Below, piece by piece: positions 35,556-47,239 of a DNA stretch of 64,000 nt (within the stretch, counting starts at the first letter, position 1; the number at the start of each line of letters is the position of its first letter). The notes beneath the pieces were generated by a model that was not told the origin of the DNA, did not search any database, and was given only the letters and a program-made list of their open reading frames with translations. A program made the translations under genes and the position numbers. Source of the DNA: Notamacropus eugenii (lineage: Eukaryota > Chordata > Mammalia > Diprotodontia > Macropodidae); assembly GCF_028372415.1 (NCBI RefSeq), contig NC_092874.1, positions 335,562,651 to 335,626,650 of the forward strand, in the 5' to 3' direction.

Positions 35556-35589
35556 TCTATCTATCCATATTGACTTACTTAGAGGACAT

Positions 35590-35790
35590 TCACAAAATCT
35601 CAGTTGTGAGGTGTCTAGCCCAGCCTGTGCCTGAACAAGAATTCCCTCCTCAACATCCCCAAGAGGTCATCTCATGACTTTTAGCAAAGGCAGCCCATTC
35701 TACTTTTAGATGGCCTAATTGTTAGAAATGTCTTCCTTACATAGAGCCCAAATCTGCCTTTCTGAAAATGCATCAGATCTTAGGTTCTTT
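35590..35790 (-). repeat. CR1/L3-type LINE 3' fragment (antisense)
   Basis: 'aacaagaattccctcctcaa', 'gcagcccattctacttttag', 'attgttagaaatgtcttcct' and 'gagcccaaatctgcctttct' follow the order of the 3' end of mammalian L3/CR1 LINEs in reverse complement. Confidence 0.6.
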
Positions 35791-36074
35791 GGAGAAGTTC
35801 TCTACTTCATCACGCACTACAGCAGACAATGACATGTACATTAGCTGTGTAATGGTTATGCTCTGGCCCCAGTCTCTCAGGGCCAGGCTGACATTATCAT
35901 TTTAATAATACAAACTCTGTATTTCTCATGTTAATTAAATTCAACATCAATACTTATACAGGAGTTCATTAAATGGCAAGTCATAGTACTTAAACATTCA
36001 ACAAATCACCTTAATTGAAACTACTTTGTAAGATAACACAAACTAGAAAACTATATGATAATAGTCAAAATAAT

Positions 36075-36175
36075 AGTATACATACATACACATACAGATG
36101 TATTCATATACATATATGTACATTATGCATATTATATATACATAATATATACATATTATGCATACATACATACAG
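36075..36175 (+). repeat. (CATA)n / AT-rich microsatellite
   Basis: Imperfect catacataca and tatatacata units, running directly into the SINE at 36176. Confidence 0.85.
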
Positions 36176-36412
36176 GGCAGGTAGGTGGTGCAGTGAGTGA
36201 AGTGCAAGGCATGGAGTCAGGAAGACTCATCTTGAGTTCAAATGTGGTCTCAGACCCTTACTAGCTGTGTGATTGGGCAACTTACTTAATCCTGTTTGCC
36301 TCAGTTCCCTCATCTGTAAAATGAACTGGTGAAATGTCTCCAGCATCTTTGCCAAGAAAACCCCAAATGAGGTCATGACAAATCAGATATAACTGAAAAC
36401 GAACAAAGAATA
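36176..36412 (+). repeat. RTE/BovB-tailed CORE-SINE, full length (sense)
   Basis: Head 'gggcaggtaggtggtgcagt', CORE with 'ttactagctgtgtgattggg', tail 'catctttgccaagaaaaccc' and 'aatgaggtcatgacaaatca'. The head starts directly after the CATA tract. Confidence 0.92.
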
Positions 36413-36439
36413 ACCATACACACATATTTGCCTATTTCT

Positions 36440-37250
36440 CTAAGATACAACAAACTAGGATATCCAAAATTTTAAGTCCTGGGTAGAGAATTGCTTCAAG
36501 GGTTCCTACTAGTTGTAAAGGCCCAATTTTAGGCCAGATAAGGCCCTACATGTAATAAATGCACTTTCTCAGGGCCAGGCTTGCTGTATCTCCCCTCAGG
36601 GTTCTGGGGGTGATCCTGAAAGTTTGACATGTCTCACTTGACCCCCACTGATTGTATTCCACACATCATTCCCCCCACGTTGTTAGGGAGGACTTGACTA
36701 GTACTCCAGTTCCATTTAATCACTCATTGGATAGCTTTCACAAAAGCTATTCATTTCAAAGATACAATAAGAACAAAAGTATAGACTTTTCTTCCAAGAC
36801 CTCAGATCATACTCTCCCCATTACCTCAGTCTCAGTGAGGAGTCTCATAACTTAATTCAATTCTTTTTTTTCTCTTAATTCTTGCATGGCATCACTCCCA
36901 CCATGTTCATGTCCAGAAACAGCATGACTGCCAGGTGAATCCTTCCATTAGGCTAGAGCCCTGAAGGTCACTTCCAAAAGTTGCTCCCTGTTCTTTGGGG
37001 CATGAAGCTTGTTTCACTGGCTCTCAAACTCAGAGTCTGAGATAGTGGAGTGCCCTCCTCACAGCCTTTTGAACTCATTAGGTCATGATGCTTCATTTCT
37101 TTCACCTAGAATGGAAAAGAGCCAATGGACAGAGAAAGGACCAGGGATGGAGGCCTATTGTTCATCGACTACCTGGTCTCATGGGAAGAAAGCCCTAAGG
37201 CCTTTCCCTTTATAGCATAGGCTCTCAATGGTTATGAATTGAAAAGAGTC
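36440..37250. other. Unassigned intergenic block
   Basis: No recognised repeat, exon or RNA gene. Moderately C/T-rich, with open frames up to about 68 codons that carry no domain. Together with 37500-38770 it forms the largest unassigned stretch of the intergenic region, split by the SINE at 37262. Confidence 0.5.
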
Positions 37251-37261
37251 AAAGAGAAAGA

Positions 37262-37498
37262 TTTTGTTGTCGTTTTCAACTCTTTGTGACTCCATCTGAG
37301 GTTTTCTTGGCAAAGATACTGGAGGAGTTTGCCATTTTTTCTCCAGCTCATTTGACAGATGAGGAAACTGAGGCAAATAGTGTTAAGTGACTTAAGATCA
37401 CACAGCTAGTATGTGTCTGAGGCTGGACTTGAACTCAGGAGAATGAGTTTTCCTGACTCTAGGCCTGGCACTCTATCCACTGTGCCACCTAGTTGAAG
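37262..37498 (-). repeat. RTE/BovB-tailed CORE-SINE, full length (antisense)
   Basis: Tail 'tgttgtcgttttcaactctt' and 'tgaggttttcttggcaaaga', CORE 'cagatgaggaaactgaggca', head 'ctatccactgtgccacctag' in antisense order. Confidence 0.92.
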
Positions 37499-37499
37499 C

Positions 37500-38770
37500 T
37501 AACTTTTCTAAATCAGCTAACAAAATTAAGTCAGGCCTTTTTTGAATGTTTCTATAGTCAATAAGAGTGTCTCTCCATCATGTCATCAGCCAACCAGCAA
37601 CAATTATGGGACGTCTACACCTGCTGCCAGGTCCCTCCAGCGTTCTTCTCTTGTCATCAGATTTTTCCAGAAGCAAGGTCCCTACTGTCCCCCTTGTAGA
37701 GAGGTTGTATCAACCAAGCCAGCAGACGGGGTCTGCACATGGATAGACCCCCATGACGGCTGCTCTTATCTTCATGGTAGCTGGTCTTGTTGCCTCTTTG
37801 GAGAGGCAAATTAAAGGATTGATTGTGTTGCCTTGACTATAAGACTGCAGACAAAAGAAGCATCAATTCACGGAAAGCAGCTACCTTACATTGCATTGTT
37901 CCTGATGAGTATGGTCCCGGATTGGACCCAGTCTGTCTGCATACATGGATCCAAAGCTGAGAGAGGCCGCTTACTGAAGAGGGAGAGGGCCTGCACCCCA
38001 GCAAATACCTTTGGTTTGTATTGTGACATTGATGTATGGTTCACTTCCACTATCACTGAACGAGGCTCTCACATTTAGAGTACCAGCAGTGAAATTTATG
38101 TTTAGAGTCTATGAAGACTATGTGACTCTTAGAACTCTGTATCGCTTTGTCAGACACTACACCAGGATTGTAGCAGACGTGGAAGGGGACTACATAGTCC
38201 TGAGGGACATTTTGTGTTTTTCTTGATTTCCTGAGTTGCCACAACCAATGAATTCCTTGACCTATTGGTCAGCTTACTGGTGACAGGCCTCTCTTTACTT
38301 AGCTATGTTGGTTCAAGATAATAGACATGATCACCTCTTTTTTAAAAATGAAATTTGTGATTTTGTCAGTGTTAGGGAACTCCCAGGGAGAGGACTTCTC
38401 AGGCACTTACTGTACAATTCATAGTTTCAGAGACTTTCCAAGGGCAGTGGTCTCCAAAGTAGGGTGTGGAAATCCCAAGGGATGTGCAAGATCATTCACC
38501 ATGGTGATTTTATTTCCATTCATTCAGAATCAGAAAGAAATTAAATCACGAATGACTCGTGAAATATTCTGAGGGAAATGTGGTAGTTCCACCAGATGAA
38601 ATAGATGACCAAGGGCACCCTCATTGGTTTGTTCACTTTAAACATACTGCAGATTGCATGTGCCTGGTGAAATGGATTAGAGATTCTAAAATCTGTTTTT
38701 AACTAACGTGACCCTCAAAAAATGAACAAGAGTCTGGAAAAGATTCCTGTGAAGAAACTGTGGATAGAAG
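37500..38770. other. Unassigned intergenic block
   Basis: No family recognised. Open frames of up to 90 codons on the + strand (37542-37814) and 81 codons (37833-38078) lack any domain I know. A feature near 38446 ('gcagtggtctccaaagtagg') hints at a DNA-transposon end, but no partner end was found. Confidence 0.45.
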
Positions 38771-38774
38771 GTAA

Positions 38775-38995
38775 AGTGCATTCATCCTTCATTGCTGAAG
38801 AAGACCATGCCACCAGAGAAATAATGACATGACTTGCACTTGACTTTGTTTTGAGTGAGGGAGGGCTGTGCAGGTCACCAGCCTCAATTTCTCTTCCTGA
38901 GCCATCTGGATCCAGTGACCAGATATTCATCAGGATGACTGGAGATGACCCAGGATGAGGCAATTGGGGTTAAGTGACTTGCCCAAGGATGGAAG
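38775..38995. repeat. Marsupial-type interspersed repeat, copy 1
   Basis: 'catgccaccagagaaataat', 'gagtgagggagggctgtgc', 'gtcaccagcctcaatttctc' and 'tcaggatgactggagatgac' occur in order. A second copy with the same block order lies at 61780-61920. Confidence 0.6.
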
Positions 38996-38999
38996 GTAA

Positions 39000-39610
39000 T
39001 ACTAATAATGCGAAAGAAGTGAACAAGAAAATGATAGCCCCTTCTCTTTTACTCCTGGAAGGAGCTCTTCATCAGAAACATTAAGAAGAAAAAACAATGA
39101 CTGGCTAATCAGAGCTGATGAGAAGTCAGCCTAGAAAATTCAAAATTACTTGAAATGTAAATTTATATACACTATTGTTAATACTGGAGCTTTCTCCAAG
39201 TGTGTATTACACCTTGAGATATTGATTAGCAAATGATACTACGAAGCCATCACAATTACCAGGGCACTTTAGAGCTAAGCTTTTCTTGCCAAAAATGACA
39301 TGTCACCATCAAAAACTAAGAGTTATACACTTCAAAAATTTGGAAACAGGATTCTCTAACCTAGTTTAAAATCTTCCCCAATAAGTGTGAATTTTTTCTC
39401 TAAATTTTTATTTTTGTTATTTTGAACTTGACAAACATAAAACAAACATAAGTAGTTCCATATAGAAAGAATAAAAAGAGAGCTGTATATGAAAACATGA
39501 ATCTCTTACATAGCGTTTGCTATTTTTAAGTATATAAAATTCAATCCATTAAAATTCAAAGCTGTCCTGCTTAGGTCTTCCTTTGAACTTTTTTCTCTTC
39601 TCTTGCACAA
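39000..39610. other. Unassigned AT-rich intergenic block
   Basis: No recognised repeat or gene. AT-rich with no long open frame. Confidence 0.5.
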
Positions 39611-39611
39611 A

Positions 39612-39865
39612 AGCTAGGTGGCGCTCTGGGCCAGGAAAAAAATCTGCATTCAACTGGTTTCAGACATCCTATGTGTTACCCTGAGCAAGTCACTTACTCT
39701 CTGTCTGCCTCAGTTTTATTCTTGTATAAAAAGGGGGTAATAACAGCACTTACCTCTCAGGGTTGTCTTGAGAATCAGATGAGATAATAGTGAGAAAGTG
39801 CTTAGCACTGTGTGCACACAGTAAGCACTGTGAATATTTGCTATTATTATTTGTAAAGAGTGACT
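39612..39865 (+). repeat. tRNA-headed CORE-SINE, 'taagcact..ctattattat' tail (sense)
   Basis: 'gctaggtggcgctctgggcc' head, 'gagcaagtcacttactctct' CORE, 'tacctctcagggttgtcttg' and 'agtgcttagcactgtgtgc' tail ending 'gctattattatttg'. Confidence 0.88.
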
Positions 39866-39934
39866 GGCATACAGAGACACTTCTAAATGCTTATTTCCTT
39901 CCTCCTCTTCTGTGCATTTTTAAATACTTTAATG

Positions 39935-40240
39935 GCAGTCTTTTCTTTTTTCTCTTTTTTTGGGAGGGAGACCTATATCACCATCCTCCTTTTCTTCTCC
40001 CCTCTCCAAAAAAAATGTTAAGCCCCTCCCTTAGAACAAATAAACCTAGTGAAACAAGACAAATTCATACATTGCCTGTGTCTGAAAGTAGACGTTTCAT
40101 TCTGCACTTCTTGTCCCTTATCTCCGTCAGAAATTGGGAAGTGCACTCTCCAGGGATGCTGGTATTCTGGAGTCATGGTTTGGCATTGCATTAATCAAAC
40201 TTGTTAAGTCTTTCAGAATTGGTTTTCTTTACATGGGACC
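39935..40240 (-). mobile_element. L1-type 3' UTR segment (antisense), left arm of an inverted pair
   Basis: The reverse complement of 40075-40235 aligns with 40765-40915: both contain 'ctgaaagacttaa', 'gattaatgcaatg', 'aaccatgactcca' and 'ggacaagaagtgcagaatga' in order. The family is the L1-related 3' end also seen, more diverged, at 57580-57700 and 46320-46420. Confidence 0.65.
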
Positions 40241-40534
40241 ATGAGAGGGGGGAGGCAAGGCAGGGTGAGTTGTGCCCAGGTAGGTTATATGTGTTCACAT
40301 GGGTCTGTCTAGACGTGGCTAGAAGGAAAGCATGAATACATATCTCTAGAATATATAGAGAGTATAAATATCTCTGCCCACCTTTCTCTAAGTGAGACTT
40401 TGATTCCTGCCAGGAAGGGAAACAGGAGGTTGGGACCAAAAGCTGGTCACTCTGTTTTCTTCAGGAAGAAGAGGTATTGGGCTAGAATTATATCTATTTG
40501 CCCCCTAAATATTGTTAGTCTAGGGGAAATCGTT

Positions 40535-40730
40535 TTTTAATTTTTTGAATTCAATTTTTTTTTCAGTTCCAAATTATTTCCCTCCCTTCATCCCTTTTTT
40601 CCCTATCCATTGAGAAAGCAAGAAAAATAATATTCCCTATACATGCCTGTGGCTTCCATCTTTAAAAGAAAAGACATGTGGTTCAAAATTCTCCTCAGTC
40701 ACATCTAGACAGACCTATGTGGAGACACAT
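40535..40730 (-). mobile_element. L1 3' end (antisense)
   Basis: 'tttttttcagttccaaatta' and 'ccattgagaaagcaagaaaa' parallel the start of the L1 end at 26150-26200. Confidence 0.65.
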
Positions 40731-40764
40731 AGCCTACACTGGCACAGCCTGCCCCGCCCTTTCC

Positions 40765-40950
40765 CGCCCTGTATAAGAAAAATTAGTTTTGAAAGACTTA
40801 AGAAGTCTGATTAATGCAATGACCAACCATGACTCCAAAGGACCAGTATCACTGGAAAAGTTTGCTTGCTGACTTCTGACAGGGGTAATGGACAAGAAGT
40901 GCAGAATGAGACACACACAAATGACAGTGTACCACGTAATACTAGCAACT
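40765..40950 (+). mobile_element. L1-type 3' UTR segment (sense), right arm of an inverted pair
   Basis: 'ttgaaagacttaagaagtct', 'gattaatgcaatgaccaacc' and 'ggacaagaagtgcagaatga' mirror the antisense arm at 40075-40235. The separation of about 530 bp includes the L1 end at 40535. Confidence 0.65.
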
Positions 40951-41089
40951 GAAATCTCCTACTAGAAGTGAGACCTCTCAGCTCAATTCTCTCCGTCAAC
41001 TTTTATGTTGACATCTACCCAGAGCTTTTCTGTCCTTTCAGGGACTTCTCCCTGAAGAGAATCTTGCACCATGTGTCTTTTCTCTCAGA

Positions 41090-41265
41090 GCTGATGTAGG
41101 TGCTCTTTATCCCTATTTTATGGATGAAGAAACAGAGGCAGGCAGAGGTTAAATGACTTGCCTGTGGTCTCACAGCTAGTAAGTGTCTGAAGGAGGCTCT
41201 GAACTCAGGTCTTCCTTACTTCAAGTTCAGTGCTTCATCCAGGACACCACATAGCTGCCTACATA
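41090..41265 (-). repeat. CORE-SINE (antisense)
   Basis: 'ctattttatggatgaagaaa', 'aaatgacttgcctgtggtct', 'cacagctagtaagtgtctga' and 'aggacaccacatagctgcct' in antisense order. Confidence 0.85.
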
Positions 41266-41289
41266 CTAAGTAAATAAAGAATAACTTTG

Positions 41290-41420
41290 AGATTACCTGA
41301 ATTAGATTATAAGCACCTTGGGAGCAGGGTCTACTTCATATTTTTTATCTTCAGCCCCTGGGGCAAGGTCTTCTGGACAGCAGGACTTTAAAAATGTTTT
41401 TTTGATTGGTTGAATGGTTA
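41290..41420 (+). repeat. L2 3' tail, diverged (sense)
   Basis: 'agattataagcaccttggga', 'gcagggtctacttcatattt' and 'tttttgattggttgaatgg' fit an L2 end. Confidence 0.6.
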
Positions 41421-41494
41421 AAAGGCTGAAGCTAATGCCCTTTGTGAGGACCACAGATGTCTTGTCCCAATCCCACCTTACAGGTCAAATAATC

Positions 41495-41745
41495 TTAGTC
41501 AAGTAGGTGGTCTAGTGGATAGAGTGCTGGGTCTGGATTCAAGAAGACCTGTGTTCAAATCCAGCCTGAGTCTTACTAGCTGTGTGATCGTGGGTAAGTC
41601 ACTAAACCACTATCTGCCTCAGTTTCCTCAACTGAAGAATGGGGATGATGACAGCACCTACCTCGTGTAGGGTTATTTCAAGGATCCAAGGAGATATTTA
41701 TAAAGTGGGTGCGTAATAAATGCTTGTTTCCTTTCCCTTCATGTT
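41495..41745 (+). repeat. tRNA-headed CORE-SINE (sense)
   Basis: Head 'caagtaggtggtctagtgga', CORE 'agctgtgtgatcgtgggtaa' and 'ctgcctcagtttcctcaact', 3' end 'tgcgtaataaatgcttgttt'. Confidence 0.9.
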
Positions 41746-42134
41746 TTCTGGGTGAGAAATTCAGAAACCATTCCTTTGTAAGTGGCAGCTACCAAGCAGT
41801 GACCTTAGGGTCAGCCACTGAACTTTACATCCTATCCCATCCTCCTTTTTTGGTCAGGAGAAATTTGGTCTGGAACACTCATAACCAATCCCACTCTAAG
41901 TCACTTTGTACACTAGTATTAGTCACCCCTACCTGTTGCCCTAGTTCTGAAAGTTTCTGCATGCCCAGACCTAACAGTTCCCTCCTTTCTGTGCCCCAAG
42001 ACAAGCATGGAGTGGCTCAGGAACTATGCCACACCTAGCACCTCTGGCTGGAAAACCAGGGATGGCTGCTCATTGTGGGCAGAGATCTATCAGCGAAAAA
42101 TTGAAAGAAGTAATCGATGACACATGAGAGTCAT

Positions 42135-42265
42135 AGGAGCAGAGATTTAGAGATTTAAGGAGTCTTAGAAATCATCTAGTCCAACCTTCTCATTTTACAA
42201 ATGAGGAAACTGAGGTCTAGAGCTAGGATGTGACCTGCTCCAAGTCACTGAAAGAGTCAGGATCC
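42135..42265 (-). repeat. MIR-type CORE-SINE fragment (antisense)
   Basis: 'gagtcttagaaatcatctag', 'tccaaccttctcattttaca' and 'aatgaggaaactgaggtcta'. Confidence 0.8.
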
Positions 42266-42274
42266 ATTTATTGA

Positions 42275-42510
42275 ATAATGTAAGTTTTGCAAAATTATCT
42301 ATACGTATCAGTTCATTTGATCTTCACAACAACTCTGTGAGCGTGGTGCTTTTATTATCATGATTTTATATATGGATACTGAGGTTCATCGAGGTTCAGT
42401 GACTCACCCAGGGCCATACAGGCAGAAAGGGTCTAAAGTTGGCGTTGAACTGGGCTTGTCCCGATTCCCAGTCCAGCACTCTCTTTAAAGAGCTACTTGG
42501 CTGCTCCAGG
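42275..42510 (-). repeat. CORE-SINE (antisense)
   Basis: 'cagttcatttgatcttcaca', 'acaactctgtgagcgtggtg', 'ccagggccatacaggcagaa' and 'agctacttggctgc' in antisense order, adjoining the MIR copy at 42135. Confidence 0.8.
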
Positions 42511-42514
42511 AATT

Positions 42515-43090
42515 AAATCTAAGTGCTTTGATTGGGAATCCAGTGCTCTTTTGGTAGCACTATGATGCCTGGAAAAGATCATCGTGGACTTCACAGAAGA
42601 GGCAGCCTTTGAGTTGAACCTTAAAGGATGAGCAGGATGAGGAAAGGGACGGGGAGCGTGGGAAGGAACAGTCAGGATTTCCCAGTGGCTAGAGTGGAGA
42701 GTGTGTGATAAGGAACCATTAGTGGAATAGGTCAAAAAGACAAGGAAAAGCCAGAGCTGGGAGCAGACCTGGGAAGCAGCTCTGGGGTATCCAAGGTACC
42801 CAGCACTCCTTATTTGTAGCTTCAGTCGTTCAGGACATTAGACCCTATCCTCACAAGTTTCCTGGTAGTGCTGCCCTCACTAACTCTAGGCCAATTGAAA
42901 GGCAATTTCTTAAGGTCAGAGACTAGGCTTATCCAATTAATGCCCTTCATAGGGAGGATGGGGAGTTAAGAGGGATTGGGGAGAGTTGGAGGGTTGCAGT
43001 TCTAGGAAAGTATCCTACTTTAAACTTAACCATGATGAAATGGTACTTCCTTGTGCAGTCACAAGGTGGTGTAGTGACCATGAAAATAGT
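42515..43090. other. Mostly unassigned intergenic block
   Basis: 42550-42750 ('cacagaagaggcagcctttg', 'ttaaaggatgagcaggatga', 'cagtcaggatttcccagtgg') weakly resembles the unresolved LINE-type repeat of 61395-62900. The rest shows nothing recognisable. Confidence 0.35.
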
Positions 43091-43094
43091 AGTA

Positions 43095-43355
43095 TAATAC
43101 TAACAGACATTTGTACACCCCTTAAAAGTTTGCAAAGAAATTGGCATATACAACCTCATTTGATCCTAACTATAACCCTGTAAGGTAAGTACTACAAGTG
43201 GTATTATCCCCATTTTATAGATGAGAAAACTGAGGCTAAAGGTTTCCAGTAATTGGCTCACAGTTACGCAACTGTCAAAGGTTGGATTCCTTTGTATATC
43301 TTCCTGACTCCAAGTCCAATTCTATTTCTACTATACCACAGTACCTCCTATATAA
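43095..43355 (-). repeat. CORE-SINE, near full length (antisense)
   Basis: 'ccccttaaaagtttgcaaag', 'ctcatttgatcctaactata', 'cattttatagatgagaaaac' and 'tctgactccaagtcc'-like end in antisense order. Confidence 0.85.
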
Positions 43356-43359
43356 ATAT

Positions 43360-44175
43360 GTTTTCTGATGGCTCCAGCTGTAGAAAAAGAGGGCTCTGAG
43401 AATTAGTAGATTGAAGAGGACGGTTGGCCCCTATAGACACCTTAGAGCAGAAAACTCAGGCTGAAGCTAGTGCTTGTACCTGCCTTTCCAAGGACTGTGG
43501 GAAATTCAAACAAAAGGTCTGTCTTTCCCACAACTTCTCTTCCCTGTGTGTTATCTGTTAACAGACACTATAACATGTTTTATTGTTCCTATACCCAAAT
43601 CTTTTGGTTAGCCTAAATTTGCTTCAACCAGGAGCTAACTAGAGATAAAGACACATTTAAATGAAGACAGAAAGGGATTTTCCTAACTGGGGGCTCTGAG
43701 CTATTGTAATTGTTCGCCTAACTAATTCATTTACTATAAACTCCATAAAACAGATGAGGAAGAGACAACATGGTGGACATTCTATTGGCCCCAGGCTAAA
43801 AAAAAAACAAGTGAACTATTGTAAGACGATACTGCTGACTAATGTCTAGAAAAAAAGCCTCTAGGGAAAAGAGTTACCCTCATATAACATACCTGTGCTC
43901 CAACATATCCGTGATTTCATCAGTATGTCTAATCCCTTCACACCTTAACTGATGATCTTCATGAGTCAAAAATCCTTTGCATTGTCAATAGAACGCCCAA
44001 GAGAGAAGAGAGAGTTGGAATGGTGGGGGCTAGAAGAAAGAGGCTGAAAAAGTTACAAGTTGCCTACCAAGGGTAAGGACAAGAAAGATATTTCAGTAGG
44101 ACATGGAACTCCTGGATAAGTAAGCTCCTTCTGTCAATACAGGTCAGCATCATCTAGGCAACTTTTGGTTTAAAC
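43360..44175. other. Unassigned intergenic block
   Basis: No repeat family or gene recognised. Scattered stops in all frames. A short MIR-like antisense piece follows at 44190-44295. Confidence 0.5.
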
Positions 44176-44384
44176 AATTGCCTAAAACACTGTGAGAGCA
44201 AATGATTTCTCTAGCATCATACAGTCAGTATGTTTCAGAGGCCAAGATTCCTGAGTCAAAAGTAGCTCTTTCCACTATGCCATACTGCCTCTCAGGTCTA
44301 GAGGCATGACGTACGAATTATGTCTCTCTGACAATTAAGTTCTCTTTTTTATGGAAATTTGCACTTGTCTGGATGTGCTTTTAA

Positions 44385-44618
44385 AGCAGGTAGATGGTAG
44401 AGAAGACAGAGCACCAAGTCTGCAGTCAGGAAGACCTGAGTTCAAATCTTGCCTCAGACACTAGCTACACTTCACCATGTTTGCCTCAATTTCCTCATCT
44501 GTAAAATGAGCTGGAGAAGGAAATGGCAAACCACTCCAGTATCTTTGCCAAGAAGACCCCAAATGGGGTCCCAAAGAGTTGGATACCACTGAAAATGGTT
44601 GAACAAAAAGATATGATA
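44385..44618 (+). repeat. RTE/BovB-tailed CORE-SINE (sense)
   Basis: Head 'gcaggtagatggtagagaag', CORE, tail 'ccactccagtatctttgcca' and 'atggggtcccaaagagttgg'. Confidence 0.92.
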
Positions 44619-44619
44619 T

Positions 44620-45540
44620 TAGTTCATTTCTTTTCTTTCCTTGGAACTTCCAAACATGATTGTTTGCTACTACCTTCTGAACCTCAGGTCAGAAGCAAAG
44701 ATAAGTCTCCTGTCTTTTAAAGATGAGAGGATCAAAACCTCTTCCCCAATCCCTACCTGTACCAGCATTAATCACACAAACAAGGATGAAGGTCTGCCAA
44801 ATTTTAATTTTATCAAGGGGAAGAAAACGACAGCAAAGGAGGCAGGTCAGTTAGCTTGGATAGTCATGACTCAGCCTACTAGCTCTCAAGGCAGAATCAC
44901 CTTTTCCTCACTTTAACTCCTCCCCTGAGAAGGAAAAGAAACAGCAATCCAAATAATTTGGGCAATTAATGGAGGACTGTTCTTTCACTCAGAATAGAGA
45001 TGGGGAAAAGGGAGTATCCAGGCTTTTTTTATGCATTATCTCACCAACTTTTATCTCATCCCAGAACTGGTAGCACCATCTTGCCACAGCCCCTGGAGCC
45101 CAGGACAGCCACAGGGTAGACTGTGGTTTGGGAGGAAAGGTACCCCATGCCAAGAGGTGGCATCCCTCAAACATCTTAATTCAGTCCTGCATTTCCCTGG
45201 GGCTCTCAATGGGAAGTGAATTCTTCTAGCTTCCTTTGCCCAGAAACCTCCCAAGTCCAAAGCTATCTCTAAATTAGCAAATTCAGGGGTAGCATCTGTT
45301 AAAATCTGTCTCCATAGCAGCACTCACAGTCCAGGTGTTACATATGTCTTTGCATCTCCAGTGCCTAACACAGAGCCTGGTAGAAAGTGGAAATTTACTT
45401 TGTGTGTGTTGATTAATTGGCTATATATTCACTGCTTCTTCTATATAGGATATGATTGATTTCAAGATAGAGAATCGAGGTCAAAGCTTGATCCGTACAG
45501 GAAAATCATTGAATCAAGTCTGCACTGAAACCTACTGTCA
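44620..45540. other. Unassigned intergenic block with an L2 tail
   Basis: A sense L2 end lies at about 45340-45420 ('cagtgcctaacacagagcct', 'tgtgttgattaattgg'). The rest, including open frames of up to 91 codons on both strands, has no recognisable content. Confidence 0.45.
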
Positions 45541-45549
45541 TAATATTAT

Positions 45550-45845
45550 AGTCATTGGCAAATATATAGCACTCTGAGATTTGCAAATTCATTCTCATTT
45601 GACTCACCACTTTAAGGTTTGCAAAACACTTTGGAAACTATCATTTCATTTTATCCTCACAACTCTGGAAGGGAAATGCTATTATTAGCTTCCTTTTACA
45701 GATGAGAAAACTGAAGCAGAAAGGTTAAGTGACTTGCCCAGGGTCACACAATAAGTATCTGAGGCTGGATTTGAACTCAGGTCTTCCTGACTCCTGATAT
45801 AGTCCACTATCCATTATGACACCAGCTGCCAGCCTTGTAAGGTAG
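45550..45845 (-). repeat. CORE-SINE, full length (antisense)
   Basis: 'actttaaggtttgcaaaaca', 'attttatcctcacaactctg', 'cttttacagatgagaaaact', 'gacttgcccagggtcacaca' and 'ccattatgacaccagctgcc'. Same family as the sense copy at 34435. Confidence 0.92.
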
Positions 45846-46299
45846 GTAAGTATTAAAGGTATTATACCAAATGCCAGATGGAACCAAAAAGAGGTATTAT
45901 AAGACAGTCACAGCTCTCAAAGAGCTTCTGATCTAGATTTAGCAAATGTTTCTGTAAGTCTATCTATTTCATTTATGATTCTTGCTTCAGAGTAATCCCT
46001 AACCAGGGTCATAGACAGAGTCTATACGCTCAGGAATACAGCCCTGCTCTTGATTGTTGGCTCGTAAAATCATAAACCAGCGTGGAACAAAAAGCTGACT
46101 TTCCTAAGACAAAATTTCATATTTTTGTCTTATTTTTACTGCTACCTTTTGTTTTTATATCACATTCATTTCTGAAAATATTATCCCTTTCCCCAGGGAG
46201 CTAAGTAGTGAAGCAAAACCAACATATAAGACGTAATTTCTTAGGGAAACATATAAGAGTCTTGGACTTTAAAAACCGCCATTACATAGAGTTGTAAGA

Positions 46300-46735
46300 T
46301 GAGGAATAGATGACTAGAAAATAATTCATGTGAAAAGGCCCTGGAAGAAATGATGATGAATCATACTTTCCACCTCCTCACAGAAAGGCGATTCAGGGTG
46401 CAGAATGAGAAATATATATTTTTGTATACAGCCAATGAGAGAATTTGTGGTGTTTGACTAGAAATTTGTTTTTCTTTTCTCTGTTTTTTTTTTCAATAAG
46501 GTGGTAGAGAGAGAAAAGAGATTTCTGTTAATTTTTAAAAACTTAAAAATAGAGAGGGAGAGGTTAGGGGTGCTATGGATATGTAATGTTGCATGCACTT
46601 TCAGATGAAGTTTTTAGTTTTGCTTAATTATTTTACTGTGCTTAATTGTTAAAAGAGATCTCTCATGGACTGGGAGTAATCTGGAAATGTTTGTAATATT
46701 AAAAAAAACATGGCAATAAAAACTTTTTAAAATTT
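46300..46735 (+). mobile_element. L1-type 3' end (sense)
   Basis: 'gatgaatcatactttccacc', 'tcctcacagaaaggcgattc', 'agggtgcagaatgagaaata' and a terminal 'ggcaataaaaactttttaaa' fit a marsupial L1-family 3' UTR ending in an A-rich tail. Confidence 0.65.
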
Positions 46736-46739
46736 TTTA

Positions 46740-47235
46740 AAAGGAGTCTTTAGTCAACTATATGTGAGCCAACAGTATAAAGTGGCAACCAAAAAAATTA
46801 ATCTTAGGATACTTTAATAGAATAAATAGTGTCCAGAATCAAGGATGTTAGTCACGGTGTACTATGGGCTAATCAGACCACATTGTATTCAGTTATGGGA
46901 GTGAGATTTTAGGAAAGGCACCAATTATCAAGGAGCACGCCCAAAGAAGGGTGGTCAACCCTAAGAGCTAACTTGAATTCCAATTTTGCATCACCAAGGT
47001 CATACTGGGCATCACTTGCATGTCCTCATCAAATGCATCATGTCCAATATTGAGCCCAGTACCTTTCCCCTAAATATCACTGTTCTGTAGAGATCCTCCC
47101 AGTCTCTAAGATTCTCCCTCCTCTTCACTGTGTCATCTAGTCAAATGCTAATTCTTGTTTGTTTTACTTTCACCACATTTTTCATATTCTTTCTCTCCTC
47201 TCCATTCACTTGCTGACCATACTAGAGCAGGCCCT
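46740..47235. other. Unassigned intergenic block
   Basis: No repeat family or gene recognised. Confidence 0.5.
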
Positions 47236-47239
47236 CATC

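Noticed and set aside
37542..38078. Consecutive 90- and 81-codon + frames in the unassigned block
   Set aside because: No domain or retroviral motif recognised; Cys and Ser content fits chance translation. Kept only as an unassigned region.
39790..40194. 134-codon + frame
   Set aside because: Begins in a CORE-SINE and continues through an antisense L1-type end; no domain.
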